Counted from the first letter of the stretch, positions 1 to 6,754 are shown. The stretch: 7,925 bases of DNA from Actinomycetes bacterium (GCA_021796905.1 JAKABK010000064.1:1-7925), one strand, 5' to 3'. Numbers and translations are program-made. Notes: generated by a model not told the origin, from the sequence alone.

Positions 1-1
1 C

Positions 2-1672
2 GGCAGCGGTGCCGTCACTCCGACAGCGACCGAGCTCCCCGGCGAGCCGACGCGCCCCGAGCGCCCCTCGGGCGCCCAGATCGTGAGCAGCCGGCCCCCT
101 GGTGCCCGTGCTCCCGAGACAGCACCCCTCGCCGGCCGGAACGCGCCCGGCTCCCCGGATCCGGTCAGCTCGCCGGTCGAGGTTCCGGCGGCCGCCACCG
201 GTGAGCCGACCCCGGGCCCGAGCACCCCGACCCCGGTCCCGGGCGCCCCGACCCAGGTCGCCCCGAGCCCGGATCTACCGGTAGCCGAGCGCTCCGCGGA
301 GAGCTCCGCCGCTCCGGCCGGCGGCGCCGACATCGGGTCGCCGGGCTCTCCACGCCCCGGTCCGGGGAGCGGGCGGGTTCCGGCCGGCGAGCCACGGTCA
401 GCTTCGGAGCCGGCGGTCACGGGTCGCCCTGGCGGGACCGGTCCTCTGGGTCGTCCCTCGGGTGGGCCCGGCTCCCGGCCGCTGCCGCCGCGGCCGACAC
501 CAGCGCCCCGCCCCGCCCCGTCCCGTCCCGCCGGGATGGAGCAGCCGGCTGCCGCCGCCCCGTCTTCGAGCACCGGCGGTCCGGGTGCTCCGGCGCCCGG
601 GGTGGCGTCGCCCGCCCCGAGCCGACCCGACGGTCCCCAGCGCCCCGCTACGCCCGCCCCTGGTCGCCAGCCCGCCCCGGGTGCTGGAGGACCGCAGGCG
701 GCTCCGGGCGGGGTTCGCCCGCCCACCTCCCAGTCGGGCAAGCCGATCCCGCCCCCGCCCGGCCTGCGCCGCCCGCCGATCTCCCAGTCGGGCAAGCCGA
801 TCCCGCCCCCTCCCGGACGTCGTACCCCTCCGGGAGGTGCCCCTGGCGCGCCCGGGAGCCGGCCGGGAGGCCCGGGAGGGCGTCCCGGGACCCCGCGTCC
901 CGGGGCTGGGTTCACCGGTCAGCGGTCCGTCCCCCCGTCGCCGGGCGGCGGTTTCGGTCGTGGCCGCCCGGGCGGCGGTCCTGGTGGTCCCCCCGGCGCC
1001 GGAGGTCCCCCCGGTGGGCGTGGCTTCGGTGGGGGTCGCGGGGGTCGCCCGGGTGGCGCCCGCCGCCGGCCCGGTCGCAGGCGTCGGCCGGTCGAGGAGC
1101 TCGAGGCTCAGGAGCTCACCCACTACACGCCCACCGACGCGCCGGTACCCGCAGACGAGGTGATCGTCGAGCGTGGCGCGACCGCCCAGGAGCTCGGGCC
1201 GAAGCTCAACCGTTCCGGTGCCGACGTGGTGCGTTTCTTGTTCGAGCAGGGCGAGATGGTCACCGCCACGCAGTCGCTCACCGACGACATGATCGAGCTG
1301 TTCGCCGCCGAGCTCGGCGCCCAGGTCCGTTTGGTGGACCCCGGCGAGGAGCAGGAGGCCGAGCTCCAGGCGAAGTACTTCGGTGACGACGAAGCCGAGG
1401 ACGAGCAGGCCCTGCGGCCGCGTCCGCCGGTGGTGACCGTGATGGGCCATGTCGACCACGGCAAGACCCTGCTCCTCGACCGGATCCGGGAGAGCAACGT
1501 CGTCGCCGGCGAGGCGGGTGGCATCACCCAGCACATCGGCGCCTACCAGGTCGAGTGCCAGGGCAAACCGATCACCTTCATCGACACCCCCGGCCACGAG
1601 GCGTTCAGCTCGATGCGGGCCCGTGGCGCCGAAGTGACCGACATCGTCATCCTGGTGGTCGCCGCCTCCTAG
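2..1672 (+). CDS. infB: Translation initiation factor IF-2, N-terminal part (5' partial, ended by an in-frame TAG)
   Basis: IF2 is the GTPase that delivers initiator fMet-tRNA to the 30S subunit and promotes 50S joining. The frame is open from base 2 with no upstream start, so the true start and probably a first IF2_N domain lie outside the window; GTG at 83 is only the first start codon visible. Residues 1 to about 380 (counted from base 2) are a low-complexity Pro/Ala/Gly/Ser linker that becomes Gly/Arg-rich near 940-1090, as is common in actinobacterial IF2. An IF2_N-like domain follows at about residues 386-446. The G domain then begins: G1 GHVDHGKT at 1445-1468, switch I region [10 protein letters not shown], and G3 DTPGHE at 1583-1600. 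The frame stops at TAG 1670-1672 right after LVVAAS, where IF2 proteins normally read VVAADDGVMPQT. The rest of the protein continues in the same frame from 1676. The identity is certain; whether the product is made as one chain is not. Confidence 0.93.
   Translation, partial: GSGAVTPTATELPGEPTRPERPSGAQIVSSRPPGARAPETAPLAGRNAPGSPDPVSSPVEVPAAATGEPTPGPSTPTPVPGAPTQVAPSPDLPVAERSAESSAAPAGGADIGSPGSPRPGPGSGRVPAGEPRSASEPAVTGRPGGTGPLGRPSGGPGSRPLPPRPTPAPRPAPSRPAGMEQPAAAAPSSSTGGPGAPAPGVASPAPSRPDGPQRPATPAPGRQPAPGAGGPQAAPGGVRPPTSQSGKPIPPPPGLRRPPISQSGKPIPPPPGRRTPPGGAPGAPGSRPGGPGGRPGTPRPGAGFTGQRSVPPSPGGGFGRGRPGGGPGGPPGAGGPPGGRGFGGGRGGRPGGARRRPGRRRRPVEELEAQELTHYTPTDAPVPADEVIVERGATAQELGPKLNRSGADVVRFLFEQGEMVTATQSLTDDMIELFAAELGAQVRLVDPGEEQEAELQAKYFGDDEAEDEQALRPRPPVVTVMGHVDHGKTLLLDRIRESNVVAGEAGGITQHIGAYQVECQGKPITFIDTPGHEAFSSMRARGAEVTDIVILVVAAS
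717..824 (+). repeat. Tandem 54-nt repeat (two copies) in the IF2 linker
   Basis: Two adjacent 54-nt units (717-770 and 771-824) encode an 18-residue motif whose core is [12 protein letters not shown]. The best-matching stretch, 727-762 against 781-816, differs at one of 36 positions (G757 against T811). Such high nucleotide identity suggests a fairly recent duplication. It lies in the disordered linker, so it probably affects only linker length. The next 18 residues do not continue the repeat. Confidence 0.85.
1670..1672 (+). other. infB: In-frame amber codon inside the IF2 GTPase domain
   Basis: The frame reads GCC GCC TCC TAG GGG GTG ATG CCC CAG, that is A-A-S-stop-G-V-M-P-Q. The conserved family segment is A-A-D-D-G-V-M-P-Q, so alignment length is kept and there is no frameshift: one codon has become a stop. 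A single G-to-T change from GAG (Glu) would produce it. TAG is used as an ordinary terminator elsewhere in the window, at the ends of truB (4582-4584) and arfB (6301-6303), which argues against general reassignment of TAG. Candidate explanations are a base error in the sequence, a genuine nonsense mutation, suppression or readthrough, or expression of IF2 as two pieces. Confidence 0.9.
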
Positions 1673-1675
1673 GGG

Positions 1676-2935
1676 GTGATGCCCCAGACCCGCGAGGCCC
1701 TGGCCCACGCCAAGGCCTCCGGCAAGCCGATCATCGTCGCCATCAACAAGATCGACCGGGAGGACGCCGACCCCAACCGGGTGATGCAGCAGCTCTCCGA
1801 GCTGGGCCTGGTCCCCGAGTCGTGGGGGGGCGACACGATCATGGTCGAGGTCTCCGCGCTGCAGAACCTCGGGGTCGACGACGTATTGGAGCAGGTGCTC
1901 CTGGTCGCCGAGCTCGAGGAGCTGACCGCCAACCCCGAGGGGCGAGCCCGGGGAGTGGTCCTCGAGGCCAACCTCGACGCGCGCCAGGGCCCCGTAGCGA
2001 CGGTGATCGTGCAGTCCGGGACCCTCCGGGTCGGTGACTCCGTGGTCGCCGGCGCCGCCTGGGGTCGGGTCAAGGCGCTGATCGACGATCGGGGGGACAA
2101 CGTCAAGGAGGCCCCGCCGTCGATGCCGGTCCTGGTGCTCAACTTCGACACCGTCCCCGAGGCCGGCGACGAGCTGCGAGTGGTGGAGAAGGGCCGCACC
2201 GCCCGCGACATCGCGGAGCAGCGTGAGCAGCGCTCCCGGGTAGCGGGCATGCGACGTACCTCGTCGGCGACCGGGACCGGTGCCAAGCTCGAGGACATCT
2301 TCGAGCAGATCCAGAGGGGGGAGACCGCCACCCTCAACCTGGTGCTCAAGGCCGACACCCAAGGATCGCTGGAGGCTGTCTCGGAGAGCCTGCGCAAGCT
2401 GGAGCGTGACGAGGTCAAGCTCTCCTTCGTCCACCGGGCGGTCGGGGGGATCACCGCGAACGACGTGACCCTCGCCGCCGCGTCCAACGCCACGATCATC
2501 GGTTTCAACGTCCGGCCCGACCGGGGCGCGCGCGACCTGGCCGAAGCCGAGGACGTGGAGGTCCGGACCTACGAGATCATCTACAAGCTCCTCGAGGACA
2601 TCGAGAGCGCGATGGTCGGGATGCTCCAGCCCGAGTACGAGGAGGTCGTGACCGGCGACGCCGAGGTGCGGGAGGTCTTCCGCATCCCCCGGATCGGGGC
2701 GGTGGCCGGCTGCTACGTACGCCACGGGGCGATCACCCGCGGGTCGAAGGTCCGTTTCCTTCGCGACGGGATCATCATCTGGAAAGGTGCGATCACTTCC
2801 CTCCGGAGGTTCAAGGAGGACGTCCGGGAGGTCGCCGCCGGCTTCGAGTGCGGGATCGGTCTGACCAACAACCAGGACCTGCGGCAAGGTGACGTCATCG
2901 AGACCTTCGAGGAGCGGGAGATCCCCCGTACCTGA
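1676..2935 (+). CDS. infB: Translation initiation factor IF-2, C-terminal part (downstream of the in-frame TAG)
   Basis: This continues the same frame as the upstream infB segment. GTG at 1676 is followed at once by ATG 1679; either could serve for re-initiation, but the GGGGG preceding them abuts the start and is not a well-spaced Shine-Dalgarno. Counted from 1676, the G4 motif NKID is at residues 24-27 (nt 1745-1756) and the G5 SAL motif at about 60. A beta-barrel domain covers about 80-180, with RGPVATVIVQSGTLRVGD-type sequence. The C1 domain starts near 220 (NLVLKADTQGSLEAV, VGGITANDV, GFNVRPD). The C2 domain, which binds fMet-tRNA, ends GIGLTNNQDLRQGDVIE. The C-terminus is full length. 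Without the P-loop and switch regions encoded upstream, this piece alone could not act as a GTPase. It ends 3 nt before the DUF503 gene. Confidence 0.93.
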   Translation: MMPQTREALAHAKASGKPIIVAINKIDREDADPNRVMQQLSELGLVPESWGGDTIMVEVSALQNLGVDDVLEQVLLVAELEELTANPEGRARGVVLEANLDARQGPVATVIVQSGTLRVGDSVVAGAAWGRVKALIDDRGDNVKEAPPSMPVLVLNFDTVPEAGDELRVVEKGRTARDIAEQREQRSRVAGMRRTSSATGTGAKLEDIFEQIQRGETATLNLVLKADTQGSLEAVSESLRKLERDEVKLSFVHRAVGGITANDVTLAAASNATIIGFNVRPDRGARDLAEAEDVEVRTYEIIYKLLEDIESAMVGMLQPEYEEVVTGDAEVREVFRIPRIGAVAGCYVRHGAITRGSKVRFLRDGIIIWKGAITSLRRFKEDVREVAAGFECGIGLTNNQDLRQGDVIETFEEREIPRT

Positions 2936-2938
2936 GGG

Positions 2939-3235
2939 GTGCCCGTGCACGTAGCCGCGCTCACCGTCGAGCTCCACCTGCCGCAGGCCCATTCGCTGAA
3001 GGAGAAACGCGCTGTCGTCACCCCGATCCTCGAGGGGTGCAGGCGGCGTTTCTCGGTCGCCGCGGCCGAGGTCGGCAACCAGGACCTCTGGCAGCGATCC
3101 ACTCTCGGGATGTCGGCGGTGTCGTCCTCGCCGACCAGAGTGGGGGAGCTGCTCGACTCCGTCGAACGTTTCGTGTGGTCCTTCCCGGACGTGGAGGTCA
3201 CGGCCTCCCGGAGGGATTGGCTGGAGACGTCGTGA
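2939..3235 (+). CDS. DUF503 family protein (YlxP-like)
   Basis: A 98-residue protein starting at GTG 2939, 3 nt after the infB stop. It matches the DUF503 family, represented by Bacillus YlxP: an N-terminal beta strand ALTVELHLPQAHSLKEKR, then RRRFSVAAAEVGNQDLWQRSTLG and a C-terminal helix followed by PDVEVTASRRDW. The length is normal for the family. Family members typically sit between infB and rbfA, as here, but no biochemical function is firmly established; a role linked to ribosome assembly or initiation is inferred only from this neighbourhood. Its stop overlaps the rbfA start (GTGA at 3232-3235), so the two are probably translationally coupled. Confidence 0.9.
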   Translation: MPVHVAALTVELHLPQAHSLKEKRAVVTPILEGCRRRFSVAAAEVGNQDLWQRSTLGMSAVSSSPTRVGELLDSVERFVWSFPDVEVTASRRDWLETS

Positions 3236-3633
3236 GCCCGGGTCGCCGCGATCGCTCGGGGGGCCGGTCGCAGCCTGCCGGCGGGCGTCGCTACCCGAGG
3301 TCGGCTCGGGTCAACGAGGTCCTGCGGGAGGTGCTCGCAGAGGAGATCGAGCGGCTCGCCGAGCTCGACACCCGTTTGGGTCTGCTCACCGTGACCGCAG
3401 TCCAGGCCGACCCCGATCTCCGGCGGGCGACGGTGCTGTTCGCCGCGCTCGGCGACGAAGCGGCCGAGGCGCTCGGCGAGGCCCGGGTACGGCTCCAGGC
3501 TGCCGTCGGCCGCCAGGTGCACCTGAAGCGGACCCCGCGTCTGGCCTTCGGTGCTGACCCGGCGGTCGCCGCGGGCCAGCGGATCGAGGACATCTTGAGA
3601 GACCTCCACCGCCGGGACCGGGACGGGACCTGA
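3232..3633 (+). CDS. rbfA: 30S ribosome-binding factor RbfA
   Basis: A 133-residue KH-like protein that binds the 30S subunit during late 16S rRNA maturation, notably in cold adaptation. I chose GTG 3232 because it overlaps the preceding stop as GTGA and has GGAG at 3223-3226, 5 nt upstream. The open frame extends back to an ATG at 3037, but that part overlaps the whole DUF503 gene and has no RbfA similarity. A short Gly/Arg-rich leader (about residues 4-20) precedes the family core RVNEVLREVLAEEIE (from residue 26). Then come DPDLRRATVLFAALGDE and the C-terminal LKRTPRLAFGADPAVAAGQ followed by RIEDIL. Length and domain order are typical. truB follows after 3 nt. Confidence 0.95.
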   Translation: MSPGRRDRSGGRSQPAGGRRYPRSARVNEVLREVLAEEIERLAELDTRLGLLTVTAVQADPDLRRATVLFAALGDEAAEALGEARVRLQAAVGRQVHLKRTPRLAFGADPAVAAGQRIEDILRDLHRRDRDGT

Positions 3634-3636
3634 TCG

Positions 3637-4584
3637 TTGGTCGACGGTCTGCTCGTTGTCGACAAACCGGCCGGCATGACCAGCCACGACGTGGTCGGGA
3701 GGTGCCGCCGGGTCTTCGGACAGAAGCGGGTCGGTCATGCCGGCACCCTCGACCCCGACGCGACCGGGGTGCTCCTGGTCGGCCTCGGTCGCGCCACCAG
3801 GCTGCTGCGCTGGATGGCCGGGCTGCCCAAGACCTACACCGGTGAGGTCGTCCTCGGTGTGGCGACCGCCACCTTGGACGCTTCCGGCGAGGTCACCGGA
3901 CGCTGGGAGATGGCTGGGGTTACCGTCGACGCCGCCCGCCGGGCAGCGGCCGGTCTCACCGGGGAGATCGACCAGGTGCCACCGATGGTGTCGGCGCTGA
4001 AGGTCGGCGGCCGCCGGCTGCACCAGCTCGCCCGGGAGGGGGTGGAGGTCGAGCGGGCCGCCCGGCGGGTCACGGTGTCGCGCTTCGAGGTCGGCCCGGT
4101 GGGCGAGGAACGAGCCCACCCGGGCCCGCTCGGAGGCGGGCCGGTCCTGGCCGTGGAGGTCGTCTGCTCGTCGGGGACCTACGTGCGTTGCCTCGCCGCT
4201 GACCTCGGGTCGGCCCTCGGCGGGGGCGCCCACCTGCGCGCCCTCAGGCGGGTGGCGGTCGGACCCTGGACCCTCGACGACGCGGTCCCCCTCGACGAAG
4301 TCGCCCCGGATCGGGTCCTGGCGCCGGCAGCGTGCCTTCCCGGCATGGAGACGGTGGTCGTGGACGGCCCGACCGGCGAAGCGGTCGGGCACGGCAAGGT
4401 GCTCGACGCTGAGATCCTGGCCGTCACCGGCGACGGTCCCTGGGCGGTCCTCGACGCCGCCGGCCGGCTCCTCGCGGTCTACGAGCGGCACGGGGAGCGA
4501 CGAGCGAAACCGGCGGTGGTCCTCACTGCTACGGACGCCGCCACCCCTCCCGGCGGCTCGGGGGAGCCCGCCGGCGACCGGTAG
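3637..4584 (+). CDS. truB: tRNA pseudouridine(55) synthase TruB
   Basis: TruB isomerises U55 in the T-loop of tRNAs to pseudouridine and also helps tRNA folding. The 315-residue product starts at TTG 3637, 3 nt after rbfA, which places the family N-terminus DGLLVVDKPAGMTSHDVV directly after the start. The catalytic motif GHAGTLDPDATGVLL is present, with putative nucleophile Asp39. Also visible are KTYTGEVVLGVATATLDASG, the QVPPMVSALKVGGRRLHQLAR block and the SSGTYVRCLAADLG motif near the end of the catalytic domain. The last roughly 80 residues form a C-terminal extension similar to that of actinobacterial TruB. The Shine-Dalgarno is weak (GGGAC before the rbfA stop), so translation probably depends on coupling. 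It ends in TAG. Confidence 0.96.
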   Translation: MVDGLLVVDKPAGMTSHDVVGRCRRVFGQKRVGHAGTLDPDATGVLLVGLGRATRLLRWMAGLPKTYTGEVVLGVATATLDASGEVTGRWEMAGVTVDAARRAAAGLTGEIDQVPPMVSALKVGGRRLHQLAREGVEVERAARRVTVSRFEVGPVGEERAHPGPLGGGPVLAVEVVCSSGTYVRCLAADLGSALGGGAHLRALRRVAVGPWTLDDAVPLDEVAPDRVLAPAACLPGMETVVVDGPTGEAVGHGKVLDAEILAVTGDGPWAVLDAAGRLLAVYERHGERRAKPAVVLTATDAATPPGGSGEPAGDR

Positions 4585-4595
4585 CCTCCCCGCTC

Positions 4596-5579
4596 GTGGA
4601 TGTCATCCAGCTCACCGGGATCGACGTCGCGGTCCCGACCCCCGAGGTGCTCGGAGCGGGGGCGGCGGTGAGCATCGGTGCCTACGACGGGGTCCACGTC
4701 GGGCACCGGGCCCTCATCGAGCGGACCCGCCAGGAGGCAGCCCGTCTCGGGAGCGCCTCGGCAGTGGTGACCTTCGACCGTCACCCGGCGACGGTGGTCC
4801 GCCCGGAGTCGGCTCCCCGGCTCCTGACCGACCTGGAGCAGAAACTGGAGCTGCTGGCATCCACCGGGGTCGACGTCACCGTCGTCGTGCACTTCGACGC
4901 CGACCGGGCCGGGGAGGACCCCTCACACTTCGTGAGCGAGGTGCTCGTCGGGTTGCTCCACGCCCGCGCGGTGGTGGTGGGCGCCGACTTCCACTTCGGC
5001 AGGGGACGGGCGGGAGACGTCGGGCTGCTGAGGGAGCTCGGGGCCGGTCTCGGTTTCTCGGTCACCGGTCTCGACCTGGTGGGGGAAGGAGACCGGCCGG
5101 TCTCCTCGACCCGGGTCCGGGAGTTGATCGCCGAAGGAGACGTGGGGGGCGCAGCCCTGCTCCTCGGGCGCGCCCACCAGGTCAGGGGCAGGGTGGAGCA
5201 CGGGGACGGTCGCGGGCGGGACCTCGGTTTCCCGACCGCCAACGTCGCAGTCCCCGCCGAGATCGCGGTGCCGGCGGACGGGGTCTACGCCGCCTGGTAC
5301 CGCACCCCCGACGGCGAGCGCCGCCCGGCGTGCGTCTCGGTCGGTAGCCGACCGACGTTCTACCGCGACGGCGGACCCCAGCTCCTCGAGGCCCACCTGC
5401 TGGACTTCTCCGGCGACCTCTACGGCCAGCCGGCCCGGGTGGACCTGGTCTCCCGGCAGCGGGGCCAGGAGCGTTTCGGCTCCGCGGAGTCCCTGGTCGC
5501 CCAGATGCGAGCGGACGTCGCCGAGACCCGCCGTCGCCTCGGCGAGCGGGTCGCGGTGTCTCCCGATCCGAGCCCCTGA
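4596..5579 (+). CDS. ribF: Bifunctional riboflavin kinase / FAD synthetase RibF
   Basis: RibF phosphorylates riboflavin to FMN and then adenylylates FMN to FAD. The 327-residue product has both expected domains. The N-terminal FMN adenylyltransferase domain has the nucleotide-binding motif GAYDGVHVGH (residues 28-37), in which A-Y replaces the usual N/V-F of G-x-FDGVH-x-GH. It also has VTFDRHP, GADFHFGRGRAGD and SSTRVRELIAEGDV (from about 170). The C-terminal flavokinase domain has RDLGFPTAN (208-216), PADGVYA, VGSRPTF and EAHLLDFSGDLYG, with Glu265 the likely catalytic base, and ends with FGSAESLVAQMRADV. The GTG start lies 11 nt after truB; no Shine-Dalgarno precedes it, and the spacer is instead C-rich (CCTCCCC), so coupling to truB is likely. 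It is the last gene of the forward cluster. Confidence 0.95.
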   Translation: MDVIQLTGIDVAVPTPEVLGAGAAVSIGAYDGVHVGHRALIERTRQEAARLGSASAVVTFDRHPATVVRPESAPRLLTDLEQKLELLASTGVDVTVVVHFDADRAGEDPSHFVSEVLVGLLHARAVVVGADFHFGRGRAGDVGLLRELGAGLGFSVTGLDLVGEGDRPVSSTRVRELIAEGDVGGAALLLGRAHQVRGRVEHGDGRGRDLGFPTANVAVPAEIAVPADGVYAAWYRTPDGERRPACVSVGSRPTFYRDGGPQLLEAHLLDFSGDLYGQPARVDLVSRQRGQERFGSAESLVAQMRADVAETRRRLGERVAVSPDPSP

Positions 5580-5603
5580 GGTCCCGCCGGGGCGGCTCGG
5601 CAG

Positions 5604-5623
5604 CGTCGACCGGCAGGTCGGCG
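5604..5623. terminator. Hairpin in the convergent gap after ribF
   Basis: CGTCGACC (5604-5611) pairs with GGTCGGCG (5616-5623) around a GGCA tetraloop: eight base pairs including one T-G wobble. It lies 25 nt past the ribF stop and about 33 nt past the stop of the converging minus-strand gene, where a terminator serving one or both is expected. There is no T tract, which is common in high-GC genomes but leaves the assignment uncertain. Confidence 0.4.
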
Positions 5624-5656
5624 GGTGGGCCCGGAGCGACCACGGCATCGGCGCGC

Positions 5657-6226
5657 TCAGGCAGCCCGGGGCTCGCTGCCATCCGTCGGCTGTTCTGGCG
5701 ACGAGCAGACGATGACGGTCGCTGCCGCGAAGCCGGCGTCCATCGTCGCCTCACCGACGAGCAGCAGGTGCACCACCCCGAGCGTGCTGGCGGCGGAGAC
5801 GGCGAAGCCGGCCAGCGCGAGGGCGAAGGCGCCGGAGCGTCGGAGGGAGCGGTCCACCACGAGCATCAGCCAGGTCACCAGCGCCATCTCGACGACGAAG
5901 AGCAGGACCGAGACGGCGAGATGGAGCTGGTCCAGCGCGGGGGCGAGCTTGTAGGGGTAGGTGGAGGCGAGCACACCGAGGAGGAGCAGGGCGACAGTCC
6001 CGAGACCGGCCGCGGTCGCGCGCCTCGATGGGACGCTGGAGGGGAGGCGGTGGGCGGCGCGCCACAACAGCGCAGCACACGAAACGAACGCGACGGTGTA
6101 GAAGGCGACCGTCCCCGGCCGGGTGCCGTAGTTGCTCAACCCGCCCTCGTTGCTCTCGAGCAGGTACCTCGGGTCGATCAGGATGCACAGCCCGCTGAAC
6201 CCTGCGAAGCAAGCCTGGCTGAGCAC
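5657..6226 (-). CDS. Small integral membrane protein, function unknown
   Basis: I do not recognise this gene with confidence. From GTG at 6226 the product is 189 residues, with about five hydrophobic segments at roughly 4-17, 39-56, 71-88, 101-124 and 133-157 and a polar tail. Between segments 1 and 2 lies a striking motif, IDPRYLLESNEGGLSNYG (17-34), which looks like a conserved signature rather than linker. A charged cluster RSLRR (126-130) separates segments 4 and 5. The short-loop five-helix layout resembles uncharacterised families such as DUF998-like proteins, but I cannot assign it to one. The start is uncertain: an in-frame TTG at 6286 would add 20 residues, but it lies inside a hairpin, and neither start has a good Shine-Dalgarno. 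The open frame continues to 6799 opposite arfB, and that part is Arg/Pro-rich shadow. It lies downstream of arfB on the same strand and converges on ribF. Confidence 0.72.
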   Translation of the reverse strand: MLSQACFAGFSGLCILIDPRYLLESNEGGLSNYGTRPGTVAFYTVAFVSCAALLWRAAHRLPSSVPSRRATAAGLGTVALLLLGVLASTYPYKLAPALDQLHLAVSVLLFVVEMALVTWLMLVVDRSLRRSGAFALALAGFAVSAASTLGVVHLLLVGEATMDAGFAAATVIVCSSPEQPTDGSEPRAA

Positions 6227-6272
6227 CGAGCTACGCAGCGCCGGACGCGGTGACCCCCGCCGTCGAGGTCGG

Positions 6273-6297
6273 CGGTCACCGGTCAAGCGGTGAACCG
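6273..6297 (-). terminator. Hairpin just downstream of arfB
   Basis: On the minus strand the arfB stop (6301) is followed within a few bases by a stem whose arms are 6273-6281 and 6288-6297. It has nine base pairs with one bulged base (A6294) and a 6-nt loop. There is no clear T tract. It may terminate arfB or stabilise its 3' end, and it separates arfB from the membrane-protein gene. Confidence 0.35.
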
Positions 6298-6300
6298 GCC

Positions 6301-6720
6301 CTACTCGTCGCCGGCGCCGTCCCGCCGGCTCTGCTTCAACCCGGAGCGACGGCGCTTGTCGTCGAGGCGCCGGTGGCGCGATGCGGGCGTCGGTCGGGTC
6401 GGGCGGCGGGGGCGGCGCTCGTCGAGAGCGCCCTGGACCCTTGCCTGGAGACGGGCGAGCGCCAGCTCCCGGTTGCGGACCTGGGAGCGGCGGTCCGACG
6501 CCACGACTGCCACCACCGGGCCGAGCCGGTCGGTGAGACGCTGCCGGAGGTGCTCGGGCAGGCTCGGGGAGCCGGCGATGTCCCAGACCACCTCGGCCCG
6601 GGTGTTGGAGGTGTTGACGTGCTGGCCGCCGGCGCCGCCCGACGCCGAGAACCTCCAGGTCAGCTCGCCGCCTGCCACCACCACCCCGGGGGCGACCCGT
6701 AGCTCGTCGGGCTCGGCCAC
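6301..6720 (-). CDS. arfB: Alternative ribosome-rescue peptidyl-tRNA hydrolase ArfB
   Basis: ArfB (YaeJ) is a class-I release-factor-like hydrolase that enters ribosomes stalled without a stop codon, places its basic tail in the empty mRNA channel and releases the nascent peptide. This 139-residue protein has the usual length. The catalytic loop is [16 protein letters not shown], with GGQ at residues 31-33, aligning with [14 protein letters not shown] of E. coli ArfB. The expected [14 protein letters not shown] block follows. The lysine/arginine-rich C-terminal tail [20 protein letters not shown] closely resembles the ribosome-channel tail of ArfB. No codon-recognition domain is present, which excludes RF1 and RF2. 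The start is GTG 6720, preceded by AAGGG directly abutting it and by a possible leaderless promoter. The gene ends in TAG. It is divergent from rpsO. Confidence 0.93.
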   Translation of the reverse strand: MAEPDELRVAPGVVVAGGELTWRFSASGGAGGQHVNTSNTRAEVVWDIAGSPSLPEHLRQRLTDRLGPVVAVVASDRRSQVRNRELALARLQARVQGALDERRPRRPTRPTPASRHRRLDDKRRRSGLKQSRRDGAGDE

Positions 6721-6726
6721 CCCTTG

Positions 6727-6732
6727 ATGCTA
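6727..6732 (-). promoter_or_regulatory. Possible -10 element for leaderless arfB
   Basis: On the minus strand TAGCAT matches the actinobacterial TANNNT -10 pattern and lies 6 nt before the arfB GTG. That spacing puts the transcription start at or next to the start codon, as in leaderless actinobacterial mRNAs. No convincing -35 box is seen 16-18 nt upstream. This is inference from one short motif. Confidence 0.35.
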
Positions 6733-6736
6733 CGCT
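6728..6736 (+). promoter_or_regulatory. Possible extended -10 promoter for rpsO
   Basis: TGCTACGCT fits TG-N-TANNNT, an extended -10 element, in the only gap ahead of rpsO. Transcription would start near 6743 and give a leader of about 100 nt. I see no -35 match. It overlaps, in opposite orientation, the possible arfB -10 element. Confidence 0.33.
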
Positions 6737-6754
6737 GGGGCGAGGTCCGTGGTC

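Noticed and set aside
83..85. GTG 83 as the true infB start.
   Set aside because: The frame is open to base 2 with the same Pro/Ala/Thr-rich composition and no Shine-Dalgarno precedes this GTG; IF2 of this type normally has a further N-terminal domain, so the start is most likely outside the window.
1670..1672. TAG as a reassigned sense codon (for example pyrrolysine or a recoded genetic code).
   Set aside because: truB and arfB end in TAG at the expected C-termini, no other gene here contains an internal TAG, and no recoding signal is visible.
398..2992. An 864-codon open frame on the minus strand, opposite infB.
   Set aside because: It is antisense shadow of a GC-rich gene: the sense frame has clear IF2 motifs, while the antisense product is low-complexity Arg/Gly/Leu/Asp-rich with no recognisable domain. 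The same applies to the 592-codon minus frame across 2713-4491.
3037..3231. An N-terminal extension of RbfA starting at ATG 3037.
   Set aside because: It would overlap most of the DUF503 gene in another frame, has no RbfA similarity, and a coupled GTG with a Shine-Dalgarno exists at 3232.
4547..4591. Mutually exclusive hairpins (CTCCC/GGGAG/CTCCCC) across the truB stop and ribF start.
   Set aside because: Short C/G runs pair easily by chance in this composition; stems are only 5-6 bp and the loop of the second is long, so I do not call a regulatory switch.
5768..6253. A 161-codon plus-strand open frame opposite the membrane protein.
   Set aside because: It is Gly/Glu/Arg-rich low-complexity translation antisense to clear hydrophobic helices, with no motif.
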